From NCBI RefSeq assembly GCF_026210795.1, contig NC_089433.1, positions 2,505,001-2,569,000 on the forward strand: 64,000 nucleotides of DNA. The letters run 5' to 3'. Of this stretch, positions 47,201-58,170 are shown piece after piece. The notes below the pieces were generated by a model, which was not told where the DNA came from, did no database searches, and saw only the letters and a program-made list of their open reading frames with translations. The position numbers and the translations under genes are program-made. Position 1 is the first letter of the stretch, and every line of letters starts with the position of its first letter. The stretch comes from Rhizophagus irregularis (lineage: Eukaryota > Glomeromycota > Glomeromycetes > Glomerales > Glomeraceae).

Positions 47201-47583
47201 AAATAAGTATTATACCTGCTTCGTTTTCTCCTTTTCGAAGAAAATGTTGACAAATTTTCTGATGATGATGTGCTTTCTTGAGGGTCGATAGAGATTTCTT
47301 CATTAACGAATGACGATCCAATACTCATTAGGTCATTTGAAGTAGTTGCATCATCAAGACTTAGACTCATTGAATGTTTTTGTTTGGTTCTTGGATCAAC
47401 ATACTTTCCGTTGCATTTATTACAATAACATTTTTCTTTAGTTCTTGTTTTAACGCATCTTTCATTAACATTCATCATTTTTTCAAATTTTGATTTAATT
47501 TTACAAAATGTGAATTTAACCAAAATACCAGCATTTTGCTGTAATAAATAATCAGACGATACATTTTTATTTTTTTCGAACAT
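44295..47583 (-). pseudogene. CACTA TNP2-type transposase
   Basis: It reads from the ATG at 47583-47581 to TAA at 44297-44295. In order: an N-terminal zinc-ribbon-like CYCNKCNGKYVDPRTKQKH; an Asp-rich tract coded by a (GAT)n microsatellite (about 46960-47150); CPSCHKLH with a C2H2-like follow-up; and the TNP2 core with INVDWFQPFER, NLPRELRFK, PIVDQFQTFWEG and DPMHNLFIG. One intron, 45136-45202, is supported. It would recognise and cut the element ends as an RNase H-fold transposase. As it stands it carries about three frameshifts (the GAT tract, near 46110, and a poly-A run at 44480-44489) and one TAA at 44618-44620 that would be CAA by one transition. It is broken but young. Confidence 0.85.
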
Positions 47584-48271
47584 CAATACATCAATTGTAT
47601 ATACATTTTTATTTTTTTTCGAGCTTCAATACATCAATTGTATATTTTTTTCGAACATCAATACATCAATTGTAGATCAATACATAATCGAAAGTGAATA
47701 TGTTACATTTTAACAGATCTACAATAAAATTTAACTTTCAGTATACTCCTTGTTTAACTTTTTATAGCCAAATTATTCTTAATTATATACTTAAATATAT
47801 CAGCGATAACAATAAATTTAACTTTCAGTATACTCCTCGTAACCTTGTTTGACTAAATTTATATATTAAATTCCAAATTATTCTTAATTATACCAAAATT
47901 AGCGATGACCAAAATAGAACAATTCAAATCATTTAACTATTTAACTATTTTCCAAAATCAGCGATGACCAAAATAGAACAATTCAAAAATTATTTAATTA
48001 TTTCAAACAATTACGCGAAGAAAACATTTAATTGGAATAAATATATAAAGAGTGATTTTTTTTTTTACAATACAAACGTCGATTTTGCAATTTTTGTTCC
48101 TTTACATTAAAATCGTCTTTACAATTTTCAAATTATTTTATTTTTGTTCCTTTCTAATTTTTTTTTACTCAACTCTTTTTTTACTTTACGTTTCTTCAAT
48201 TTTACGTTCGTTCCTTCCACATTTCTAGCTTTTACTTCATTTCTTTTCTGATAATAACCAAAAAAAGAAGT

Positions 48272-50286
48272 TTGTTAACGCGTCGTACTCGTACACTACA
48301 TTCTCCTTTATCCATCAACGCTTCTCATGATGGACAGGGCATTCAGACAGTTCACTCTTTATCACACTTAAATTCAGCCGAATCTATCGACCAAATACAC
48401 AATCGTAATCGATTAAATAGGTCATCAAGTCTGGATACTGAAGGTATAATTTACGTTTTGGCGGATAATTTGGCAGATCATTCGAAATTTTGATTAAATA
48501 GCAAACTTAATTTAAAAATTACTATTTTTTTTGTACATTAAGAACGTATTTCACGACTTGAACGGGGAATGTCGTCAATTCAAGAACAAATGTCCACTGG
48601 GTTCGGGCAAATAACGAGAATGCTGGAGCGTTCTCTGAACCCACAAGAACGTTCACGACAAAATCGACAAATAGAATATATTCAGGTTGATGATGACGAT
48701 GATGAAGATGAACTTGATAAACAAGACAATGAGGAATATATCACTGAAAAAGATCTACATTCGTTGCAAGAGACAGCACAAAAACAATATAATAAGAAGC
48801 ATCGAAAAGAAATAAAAGTTTGTTTTGGTATATTTTTATTATTTATGTGACGTTTAAACTCATTAATTTTATCAATTTTCATTTTATAGAACGAAATTAA
48901 AATTCTAATTCGTAGCGCAAAAATCGATGAAATTCCCATCGATTATACAAAGAAGTTTGGCGAGATTGCACCACAATTGGAAAAGGATCTGATCCCCCGT
49001 ATCCAATCACTTCTTGAACAACATGGTATTCATGCAACATTAAGTATAGTTCGGGATGTGTTCTCGGATTTGCATAAAAATGGCCGACATAAATGGAAAG
49101 AAAGCCAGCTTAACGAGGCAGAAATAAAACAAAAAAAAATAATGAGCCATATAATCAACCGTTTATCAGAAGTAAGTTAATCAAGTTCCAAATTTTTAGG
49201 TAATATTGAAAATTAATAATAGTTATTTTAATTTCAGAAACGGGAACGAAGGATGAAGGGCGCATTAACCATGAAGAATCACCCCGATTATCGAAAATCT
49301 TTTAAAAAACGCGGGATCAAGGATATTAATGAAATATTAAACAAGAACGAATACCACTCTCCTGAAGAGAGTGATCCGGAGAATGATCCAAACGCATCCA
49401 CAGACCGCAAAAACCTTTTTGTTTACAAATTATCATGGAGATCTGATGAAGTAAGTCAGACAATTCATTTTGTTTATGCGCAGTGACACTAAAATGTCTT
49501 TATCAATACGTGATTGGTGCTTCTGGTTTCGCCAAATCTCGACATATCAATTTCCTTGCATGCTTTCGAATTTTGGAAAAATGCCAAACCTCAAAAACAA
49601 CAGAAGTTTATCTATTTCTAATACACGTTTATTTTTAGTTAACGAACCTTCTACATTCAATTGACGAGTACGTGGAAAAATATTTTCCAGAAAATAAGAG
49701 AGTACGTCCTCGTATCCTTAAAGATGAATTTTGGAAAAATAAGAAAGCACCACCAAATTTAATTTGGTGGACACTTAAAGACGGAAAGCGAGAATCTCCC
49801 TCAGTCCATAAATCTATTGACGAAGAATCAGATGATGAGTCGGAATCGGAGAGCGAAGAGGAGGAACAAAGTCAACAAAGTCAACAAAGTCAACAAAGTT
49901 ATGGTAATTGAGTATTACCGTTCTCTTTTTTTTTTTTATGGAACGGAATTTTTAGAAAATTTTTTAAATTTTTCTTTTAAGGTCTCAACGTCGATAAATT
50001 AGATATAAATGCTGAATCTGATGAAGAAGAAGAGGGTGAAGATGAGGCAAACGAGCTGGAGCAAGAGGAAACATCATTATCACAGACATCGGGATGACGA
50101 TCAAACAAACGATCTAAACAATCCTCCAAAACCCCACCATTACCACTGCAAAAACCCCCATCATCACGGAAAACTTCTCAACAAACACGATCATCAAAAA
50201 GAATTTCAAAAAATAAAAAATCCACAAACAAAAACAACGAAGCACTTGATGAATTGCAGGAAGTTATTGACAATATGCGTGATTAA
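48272..50286 (+). pseudogene. CACTA accessory (TNPA-like) protein, six exons
   Basis: Exons are about 48272-48443, 48543-48817, 48890-49171, 49238-49450, 49639-49903 and 49982-50286, all with clean GT-AG sites and consistent phase. The product has a Ser-rich N-terminus and a coiled-coil start (ERISRLERGMSSIQEQMSTG). An acidic patch and a central folded part follow (LIPRIQSLLEQHGIHATLSI; DVFSDLHKNGRHKWKESQ; HPDYRKSFKKRGI). After [20 protein letters not shown] come SxxEEE and QSQ repeats and a basic tail. By analogy with plant CACTA elements, a second protein binds the subterminal repeats; that role is inferred here only from position. A TGA at 50095-50097 (CGA expected) interrupts the last exon. 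I could not identify an ATG for the first exon. Confidence 0.65.
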
Positions 50287-50504
50287 TCGAAAAAAACAAA
50301 TAAAAAATCATCATCCAAACTATCGTCCCAAGAACAGGAACATATTCATGATAATGTTCCTAAGAGAACCTCAAAAGAAAAAGAAAAAGAACAGTAAGGG
50401 TGTAGGAAGAATATGTAGGGATATTAATGGATTATATAATAAATATCAAAATATATGTAATATTTTTGACAATTTTTATTTCAAATTTGGTAAATTTGGC
50501 GTCA

Positions 50505-50830
50505 TTACTAAAAATTTACCTAAATTCACCACAATTTGCATTACGTTTGCATAAAATTACTAAAAATTTGCCTAAAATTCACCACAATTTGCACTTCGTT
50601 TGCATAGCATTACCTAAATTCACCACAATTTGCATTACGTTTGCATAAAATTACTAAAAATTTGCCTAAAATTCACCACAATTTGCACTTCGTTTGCATA
50701 GCATTACCTAAATTCACCACAATTTGCATTACGTTTGCATAAAATTACTAAAAATTTGCCTAAAATTCACCACAATTTGCACTTCGTTTGCATATCATTA
50801 CTAAAGATTTGCCTAAAATTTTCCACAATT
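50505..50830. repeat. Right subterminal tandem repeat, 93-bp period
   Basis: ATTCACCACAATTTGCATTACG and CACAATTTGCACTTCGTTTG alternate at a 93-base spacing (GCATTACCTA at 50608 and 50701), for about three and a half units. The words differ from those of the left array. Short ORFs across it are by-products of the repetition. Confidence 0.85.
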
Positions 50831-51037
50831 TAATGATAATTTACTGAAAAATTTCTCAACATTTGAATTAGGAATTCTGTAGGAATTCCGCCATTTTGAC
50901 AAAATTTGCCAAATTGTAAGACCTCCATTATCCCAAAATTGTAACACAATTTACTCCAATTTACCGGGATAATTCTCAATTTGCCAGAAAAATTCCAGGC
51001 AAATTTTGCGACAATGACATCTGTTCGACCTGTGAAA

Positions 51038-51132
51038 TGCGTGTTGATCTTGCTGAGCATACATTATCAAAAGAAGTTGAAGATGCACTAGCAACTATTA
51101 AAGAACTTAAAAATATATCAGAAGGAACAAGA
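51038..51132 (+). other. Continuation of the interrupted P-like transposase exon
   Basis: Immediately right of the CACTA element the frame reads MRVDLAEHTLSKEVEDALAT and ends at AGA/GTAAGT. MRVDLAEHTLS continues the left part ending LTSWSK and matches the alpha-helical segment that follows the DP-H-KxxRNN block in P-type transposases. It is part of the gene entry 40381-53136. Confidence 0.8.
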
Positions 51133-53147
51133 GTAAGTAATTATTAATTTATAATAATTAATTTCTTTAAAAAAAACTAATAATAATAATTTATTTTAAG
51201 GATTATATCAAATATTTACGAAAGTATCGTGAAATAATGCATAGTAAAATTAATTTTCAATCTTTAGAAGATCTACGTATCAATACTTTAAAACAAATTC
51301 GTGATTGGTTTATATGTGGTGATAAACAAAAGACAGAATCTAAAGAGTGGATTTCATCACAATGCCAATTTGATTTGGTTTTATCTATCAATGGTTTTAT
51401 TGGAATGCTTACATATATTTTAAATAAATATCCAAGTGCAATGATTCAAGCAAAAAGGATTTCACAAGATATGCTTGAGGGACTTTTTGGTACAATCCGA
51501 GAACTTGGTGGAGACTCTTTCACCCAAACACTTAAATCTTATGGACATGCCTTAAACAAATATCAAATTACAATGTTAGTTTCGTCAGAAATAAAGAGTG
51601 TTAATTATGGCAAAACAGATGGTACTGGAACTGGTATTACTACTTTAGTAAGAAGGTATGCATATGTTATAAATTATATTATTATTACATCTTTATAAAT
51701 TAAAATATTTTATTTACAATTAGAGATTATCGAAAAGATAAACAAAAAACAACAAATAATGAAGAAAATAATTACATTTATCAAAAACATTTGGTTCGTT
51801 TGGCACAAATATCATCTCTTTCTCACAATGTGTTTAAAAATCTTCTTACAGATGATTTAATTATGGGGAAAATCAAGTTTCCATTAGGACCATACTATAA
51901 AAATGTTGATCAGGAAAATATTAGAATTTTTCGCCTACAGAGTGAACGCCACCAACTTATAGAAACCATCCTTTATCAGGATTCTATTGATAAATTACTA
52001 CAAAAGTGGCAAGATATTATTAAAAATATCGCTTGTAAAGCAATTCTTAAAAAAACAGGAATTCAATGGTTAGCTACTTGGAGCTCTTACCTTGAAAATT
52101 GTCTAAATAATTTTAAATGCTCAGGAGTCTGGTATCAAGATTTTCTTATTGCATCCAATTTAAATGATTCTTCAACTAAAAGGCTCGTTGCATACTTGCT
52201 TTTACAAGAGGTTATTAAAATTACCTTTAGTGAAAAAAAGTATCAAATATCTCACAAACTCATTTAGCAGCAGACAATAATTTAAAACCAGAAAAAATTA
52301 TTGTCTTGGAATCATCTGAGGCGTCAAAATTTTCCTACATCATTGGGTGGATTGTTTATAAGTTAACAAAGAATGACAATATAACAAAATCGCGTCCTGA
52401 ATTTGAAGCAATTAAAACTCACCTTATGACTCTAAATTCAGAACAAGTTGTTTATGAACAGGATGTTCGATCTCAAACAACGAATGTGATTCCCGGTCTG
52501 AAGTTTTTAGAATTTATGTATAAAATAGAATCATTAGTGTTATTATTATTTGAAAAGCATACAGAATTTAGACCCAATATTCTTCAATATATACACAATA
52601 GCTTATTATGTAACTTACCATTGTTAGAAAATTTTAACACACTCATCAATATCTCTACTCAGATGCTTTCCACGTGTGACTCTATAAATATAACAAAATA
52701 CGAGTTAAAAGATGATGCTAGAGAATTTCTTTATGAAAGAATTATTATTATTTATATGAAAAGTAGACAAAAATCCTGGCAAAAATTCAATGATCTCATC
52801 CCCGAAAAAGGAACCTCAAGCCTTAGGGAAAATCTTAAAGCTATGCGTAATGATACTGAAAATAACATACCTACTTTAATAAAAAAGTCCAACTTACCAA
52901 AAGATCCTATGCTTGGTTTGGTGCAACTTCAAATCTGGGCACAGTTGGATGGTGCTGAAGGATTATTCTCAAAATTGTTTCTAGTGAGTGAGTTACAATG
53001 GTTACTTTGGGCATTTGGAGATAATATAAATAACAAAAGAAAAAAGAGTTTAATACCTTTAATTTTAGAACACCTGAAAAAGGGTACTTCTTTTTCCAAA
53101 GAAGCTATATCAAAGGGTCAAATATTTACAGTTTGAATTATAGAATA

Positions 53148-55348
53148 CAGTCGCCACTGGTTATAACGAACCTGTTTGTACCGAAAACTGTTTGTACTGA
53201 ACCAAGTCCCACAGAACCGATTTTTCTATAATTAATCACACTGGATGTAACAAAATCACATAATAAATTACCATATATCGCATCTGAACTTATTGTAACC
53301 AGTCCAAGTATATCAATTACATATTTAGTATAACAAACTGTCACGTGACTTTAATTAATAATATAAAAGTATGAACGCGTTATCGTTAGTCGCGTTGTAC
53401 GGTTTTACCGGAAAAAAATTTTTCCGTTTAGTTTTGGATAAATTTTCAAAAATACCGATAATGTCAACAAAAAGAAAGAGAGTTAACCTTTCCGCTGGTC
53501 AAAAGCGCAAGATTTGTGAAATGAAGGAAAGAGATCCGCACATTCAAAATGTTGAACTTGTGCAAAAATATAACGTTGGAAAGTCAACAATTACTGACAT
53601 TTTGAAAGAGAGTGAACGTTGGCTTACAATTACAGAAAGTCAAGAGAATGTTAAAAAATTTCGTGAACCAAAGTGGCCTCAACTTGAAGACGCGCTTGGC
53701 CTTTGGGTTGATAATGCACTTAATACTAAACAAGATATTGATGGCAATATCTTAAAAATGAAGGCAAGTTATTTTGCTGAACAGTTTTCTATAGAAGATT
53801 TTCATCATTCAGAGGGTTGGTTAGGTGGCTTTAAAAAACGGCATAGTTTGTGTCAGTTTAAAAAGCAGGGTGAGGCTGAAAGTGCACCTTCTGCTGAATC
53901 AATAGAAAGAGATCGTCTTGCTCTTCAGCAGTTCCTTACAACTTATAATCCTGAAGACATTTGGAATGGCGATGAAACTGGCCTATTCTGGAAGATAGAA
54001 CCTTCTAGAGTTTTGGCACGCAATTCTTTATCAGGCCATAAAAAAGAAAAATCCCGAGTTACAATATTTTGTGCAACAAATGCAACTGGTAGTGAAAAAA
54101 TGACATTAACCTTTATTCATAAATACAAAACACCTCGTGTCATGAAAAATATTAATCATAAAAATCTTCCAGTTCATTATTTTTGGAATAAAAAAGCATG
54201 GATGCAAGTTAGTATTTTCAATGATATTCTCCTTAAACTCAATGAAATAATGAGAAGAAAAAATTGAAAAATTGTTTTTTTAGTTGATAACGCTCCAGTA
54301 CATATTATTTTAGATGAAACTCAAGAAAAGTTGGATAGTATAGATGTAAAATTCCTTCCATCAAACATTACTACTAAACTTCAACCTTGTGATGCAGGAA
54401 TAATTCATTCATTCAAGTGCTATTACAAACGTCTCTTTCTTCAAAATCGGATTAATGCATATGATGATGTGCAGGATGGTATTGTGGAAGAACTTGCAGA
54501 TTATACTATTTATGATGCTCTCCAGAATGCGGCTGAAGCATGGTCAATGGTAACTTCTCAAACTATCTCAAACTGTTGGAAAAAAACAGGTATCCTCCCA
54601 CAAAGTGATGAATTTGAAGAATTTTCTGATGATAATGATTCGGTACTTTCTGATAGGTATAAATTTTTTTAATATATTTGAATTTTAAATATTTTTAATT
54701 AACTCTTAAAATCAATTCTTTTTTTAGTTTTGATATAGAAATCAATGAACTTGAGGTGTTGATTTCTCAGTTTTCAAAAAGTGATCTTAATGCATATGAA
54801 TATCTTCATATTGAGGACGAGATACCAGAGGGTGGGCTTACTGATCATGAAATAGTTGATACTATTCGAAATGCAAATAGGGAAGAGGAAAATGTGGTGG
54901 ATGAGATTGAATTAACGCATATAATGGAGAAAATAAATCTGACAGAGGTAGAAAAGGCTATAGATAAAACCATAAGATTTTTATATAAACAAGGACCAGA
55001 ATTCGAGGAAGTAAATGAAGAGTTGAAAATTTTAAGGAGATTGCATAAAAAAGTGAAGGTATTGATTGTAAAAAATTTAAAACAGGTTGATCTTCATTAC
55101 TTTCGATACGATAATGTTATTTGAATAAACGTTAAAGTTAATATTGTCGCACAAAATTAAATAAAATTGTATTACTGTAGTACATTATAAAATTAAAATA
55201 ATTATAAAATATCATGATCTATAATTTTATTGGATAAAATTTATATACCGAACAGTTCGGTATATAACATAAATATTACATATCAAATTCATTATATACT
55301 GAACCAAATCTCTTGGAACGGAAGGTTCGTTATAGCCAGTGGCGACTG
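53148..55348 (+). mobile_element. Tigger/pogo DNA transposon, 2201 bp
   Basis: Ends are CAGTCGCCACTGGTTATAAC and its inverse, about 25 bp with a single internal difference, flanked by TA (53146-53147 and 55349-55350). It lies 12 bases downstream of the P-like transposase stop codon, inside the P-like element. A nearly intact two-exon transposase fills it. Confidence 0.92.
53461..55124 (+). pseudogene. Tigger transposase, intact except one stop
   Basis: Exons are 53461-54656 and 54728-55124; I prefer the ATG at 53461 (MSTKRKRVNLSAGQKRKICE) because it begins at the family's basic start, although the frame is open back to 53371. Domains in order: a psq-type helix-turn-helix (VELVQKYNVGKSTITDILKE), a CENP-B-like region (HHSEGWLGGFKKRHSLCQFK) and a DDE core. 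The core has IWNGDETGLFWK (first Asp), VFLVDNAPVHI (second) and TTKLQPCDAGIIHSFK leading to the third. Exon 2 is an acidic, coiled-coil-like tail. A single TGA at 54265-54267 replaces what should be CGA (RRKN-R-KIVFLVDN). Apart from this the gene looks complete, so this copy has moved recently. Confidence 0.9.
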
Positions 55349-55368
55349 TAGTTGTTAATGAAGTCTAT

Positions 55369-55592
55369 TAGTGCTTCGATCCGGATGAAAACTTGAATAT
55401 TTTCATGTGACGATTATGGCTGAGAAAGATTATGAATTTCAGATTTAAACAGACTATAATTTAAACCAACATTAAAGTATTATTATCCCAAAAATTTATA
55501 CTAATTCTGGCCAAACTCATAGTGCCAGCGAAATTTAATGAAATTCAATCTGGATGAAAATCCGGATAAAACCGCTACGGATCGAAGCACTA
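55369..55592. mobile_element. Small hAT-like MITE, 224 bp
   Basis: A perfect 8-bp duplication AAGTCTAT flanks it (55361-55368 and 55593-55600). Both ends read TAGTGCTTCGATCCG inward. ATCCGGAT words recur inside. It lies in the 3' part of the P-like element. Confidence 0.88.
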
Positions 55593-55965
55593 AAGTCTAT
55601 TATCCAAATATTTGGTATATAAATAAAAAATAACATTAAAACGGTGCTTAAAGTAAATTGCTACAATAAATTAGCTTATTCCAAGGAAAAAAATAACAAT
55701 TTACAAAAGCTATAGTGACTCAATTGAAATAAAACAACTTTTCCTATATAGACCTAACTTGAGTAATCTTAGTTTTTAAGATCGGCTGCTTTTCTATGAA
55801 TGCGCGTCGAAAAAAAATTAAAAAAAAGTAAAAATTTGCGCAATTTTATAGTAGATTTCGATTGTGTAACCAATTTATGGTGGCGACAGTTCTGGTTATT
55901 ATTGATCAGTCTGTGTAACCTATGAGTTGGCCTCCCCGTTTATTTATCTAACCCCTAGGTTATGC

Positions 55966-56037
55966 AATATAAATTTATTTATACAGGGTAGTCTAAACAT
56001 TACAGTTATACATAAAAACAATTATTATATAATATAG
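55966..56037. other. Short spacer outside the P-like element
   Basis: The stretch between the right target duplication of the P-like element and the next repeat has no recognised content. Confidence 0.4.
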
Positions 56038-56873
56038 AGCATAGCGGACATCTTTACTTTATCACAATTTTATCAATCATTTGTCAATTATTTATTCAAT
56101 TTTATCACTTCGTTATAATTACTTTGGTTGAAAATCCTACATAATAATAATTTTACAGACAATTTAACATTCATTTAAATTTACTGCATATTAAATTTAT
56201 CAAAAAAAATTCTTTAAACAGTTAATAAAGTTTTACAAATTTTGTCTATATATGTATTTTAATAATATTCATAAACATTTGCTCAATGATAACTTTTTGA
56301 TTACCTAAAATTCTACATGATTATTTTGGCTATTGATTCTTGAATACCTAAATAATATATTTTAAAAATTTCAAGTTTCGCTCATAAATCTGTGGCTTCG
56401 CCCGAAGCTCTAAAGTCAAATTAGCAGATAATCAGCAAATATAGGCAAACATCAAATTATTGAAAATTTCAGTTTAAGGTTAATTTTAACAATATAATTT
56501 TTTTTATTTTTCATAAATTATACTACTAAAAAGACATTAGATGACACAAAGTGGTAAAAATGGTTTTCATGGTCTGGCCGGGTCAGTTTTGTTAAGTCTT
56601 AAAAAAAAATTTTTTATATTATTACTATGCCGGGTAAGAATTTTTTAAAAATTGAAAAAAAATTTCGCATATAAAATTTTTGAAAAAAAAATTAAAAGCC
56701 AGGTTGCCAGATTATTGATGAAATTTTTATATTATGAAAACCATAAAATCAAGTTTGTATGGCCTTAGTATAGTTTGGCTAAGAATTTTATGGCTTTAAC
56801 CATAGCTTCAAAATTAATGTGACATGATATCGATGAATGATCGGCAAAGTGATAAAAGCATGTTCGCTATGTT
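56038..56873. mobile_element. Candidate non-autonomous element with 9-bp duplication, 836 bp
   Basis: Left end AGCATAGCGGACAT and right end (inverse) AACATAGCGAACATG continue as imperfect inverted repeats through TTTATCAC. They are flanked by ATAATATAG (56029-56037) and ATAGTATAG (56874-56882), one mismatch apart. A 9-bp duplication would suit a Mutator-like element, but the ends are too short to assign. No transposase. The interior holds a GGTCTGGCCGGGTCAG-type block near 56570. Confidence 0.5.
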
Positions 56874-56882
56874 ATAGTATAG

Positions 56883-57480
56883 ATGATATATATATATAAA
56901 TAATAAATAATCAAGTTTCTTTTATAATTAATTTAAAATTAATCTGGTTATTATGGTAACTATGGTGCTATTGTAATTGCAAAAACTTTAAGAAAGCTAT
57001 TTATTGATACTAAAATTTTAATAAAATCTCTAACAATACCACAAATACCAATGAAATTATATCTGCCGATTTGTGAAATTTGCTGATCATTAGTTATATG
57101 GCGCAGTACCAATTAAAATCAATCAAAACCCATTTTTATGTAAGAAAAAATGTCAAAAATATATAAAAAAACTTTTAAAACTCTTCCAAAATATTTATCT
57201 CTTTAACTCGAAACTAGTAGAAGGAGTTTCTAGAAAAAAAAGGAAAAAAATATTATAAAGTTAGTTTATTAAAAAAAAACAAAAGAAAAACTTTACAAAA
57301 TTCAGAATATTTAATATGTAAAGTCAAAAACAATATTCAAAATCCACTTTTTTTCCTTAAGTAAACTTGCAAAGCAAATAAAAATACACTTATATTATGA
57401 TTTTAAAGTTTCTATTAATCTTCTTTATAAAAAATTATTCTAATTAAAATTACACCGAATCACGTGATTTATATAGTTGT
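56883..57480. other. AT-rich stretch, nothing recognised
   Basis: No ORF or repeat structure of note is visible beyond A- and T-runs. Confidence 0.5.
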
Positions 57481-57489
57481 TTCTAAAAT

Positions 57490-58170
57490 TCAATTGGCAA
57501 ATCCAAAATCCGAAATTACGAAATCATAATTAATTACATAATTACGAAATTAATTACGTATTCCAAAATTCCAAAATTTGCATAATAGTGCGAAATTGCA
57601 AATATCTCGGGATCTAGTTATCAGATTTCAATGATCTTACTACCATTCGATTCGTCTCATCAAGACGAATCTAATAATATGTGTTTTATTTCTATAGCAC
57701 TGATATTGATGGAGTAAAATTACTATAAACATTTAATGAATTTTGGTGTCAGAGCATGATCTAGTGATTAGGTTTGAATGAATTTACTACCATTCGATTC
57801 GTCATGATGAGACGATTCTAATGGCGGTAAGATCATCTTTCTAGCATTGAAATTGACAGAGCTATTATGCTATAAATATTTAAAAGTTATTGGTATTGAA
57901 GCGCGATTTAGTGATTGGATTTATATGATCTTACTACTGTTAGAATCGCCTTATCGAGACGAATCAAATGGTAGTAAGATCATCCAAAACGGATTACTGG
58001 GTGCCAAGTTATTATTTATTAAAGTTTATATATATAAATCGGCCAAAATTAAGGCTAATTCTGGCCAAATATTTTCGTAATACAAAATTAATTATGGAAT
58101 TACGGAATATGGAGTTTTTCTAATGAATTACTTAATAATTACAGAATTACGTAATTACGTATTTCAGGAC
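57490..58170. repeat. Palindromic repeat cluster with ACGTAATTACGT-like ends
   Basis: Both outer parts are rich in AATTACGTAATT words in inverted arrangement. Between them are three modules of ACTACCATTCGATTCGTCTC followed by its inverse GAGACGAATC and ATGGTAGTAAGATC. It looks like a non-autonomous element, but its exact ends and a target duplication were not found. Confidence 0.55.

Larger units (their letters stand above)
43067..51034. mobile_element. CACTA (EnSpm) element with two divergent genes, 7968 bp
   Basis: The ends are CACAGGTCGAAGGGGCACCA and, at the right inverted, CACAGGTCGAACAGATGTCA. The flanking trinucleotides are AGA and AAA, one mismatch from the 3-bp duplication typical of CACTA elements. 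Excision in thought restores the P-like frame AGT-AAA-ATG-CGT. It holds a TNP2-type transposase on the minus strand and an accessory protein gene on the plus strand, diverging from about 47.6-48.3 kb. Different tandem repeats lie at the left (about 139 bp period) and right (93 bp period) subterminal regions, where CACTA accessory proteins usually bind. Confidence 0.87.
40381..53136 (+). pseudogene. P-element-type transposase, split by a CACTA insertion
   Basis: Exons with good GT-AG sites are about 40381-41087, 41160-41664, 41724-41965, 42035-43066 continuing at 51038-51132 after the CACTA insertion, 51201-51655 and 51724-53136. The order is: a novel N-terminal domain; a CKNCAKLRKTLQKIQQRI segment and coiled coil; RYHPMFLRQAISVYSRSGHAA; the RNase H-like core (QVHQIVWHS, CDGAGENRIHIKSFDW); a pair of Tudor/Agenet-like modules; the ISDPTHVFKKLRNN block; and the C-terminal RISQDMLEGLFGTIRELGG motif typical of P/THAP9 transposases. 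There is no N-terminal THAP finger. TAA at 41845-41847 (CAA expected), TGA at 43036-43038 (CGA expected) and one frameshift near 52250 make it inactive. Confidence 0.8.
39996..55958 (+). mobile_element. P-like DNA transposon enlarged by nested insertions
   Basis: The terminal inverted repeats are about 73 bp and nearly identical (39996-40068 and 55885-55958), beginning CTAGGGGTTAGATAAATAAA. They are flanked by a perfect 7-bp duplication GTTATGC (39989-39995 and 55959-55965). The coding strand carries a P-element/THAP9-type transposase in several exons. Removing the CACTA element (about 8.0 kb), the Tigger element (2.2 kb) and the small MITE (224 bp) leaves about 5.6 kb. The near-identical ends suggest an insertion that is not old, so the nested elements are younger still. 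Confidence 0.88.

Noticed and set aside
46853-47291. Plus-strand ORFs rich in Ser/Pro/Ile/His
   Set aside because: They are antisense readings of the CATCATCCC microsatellite inside the minus-strand CACTA transposase.
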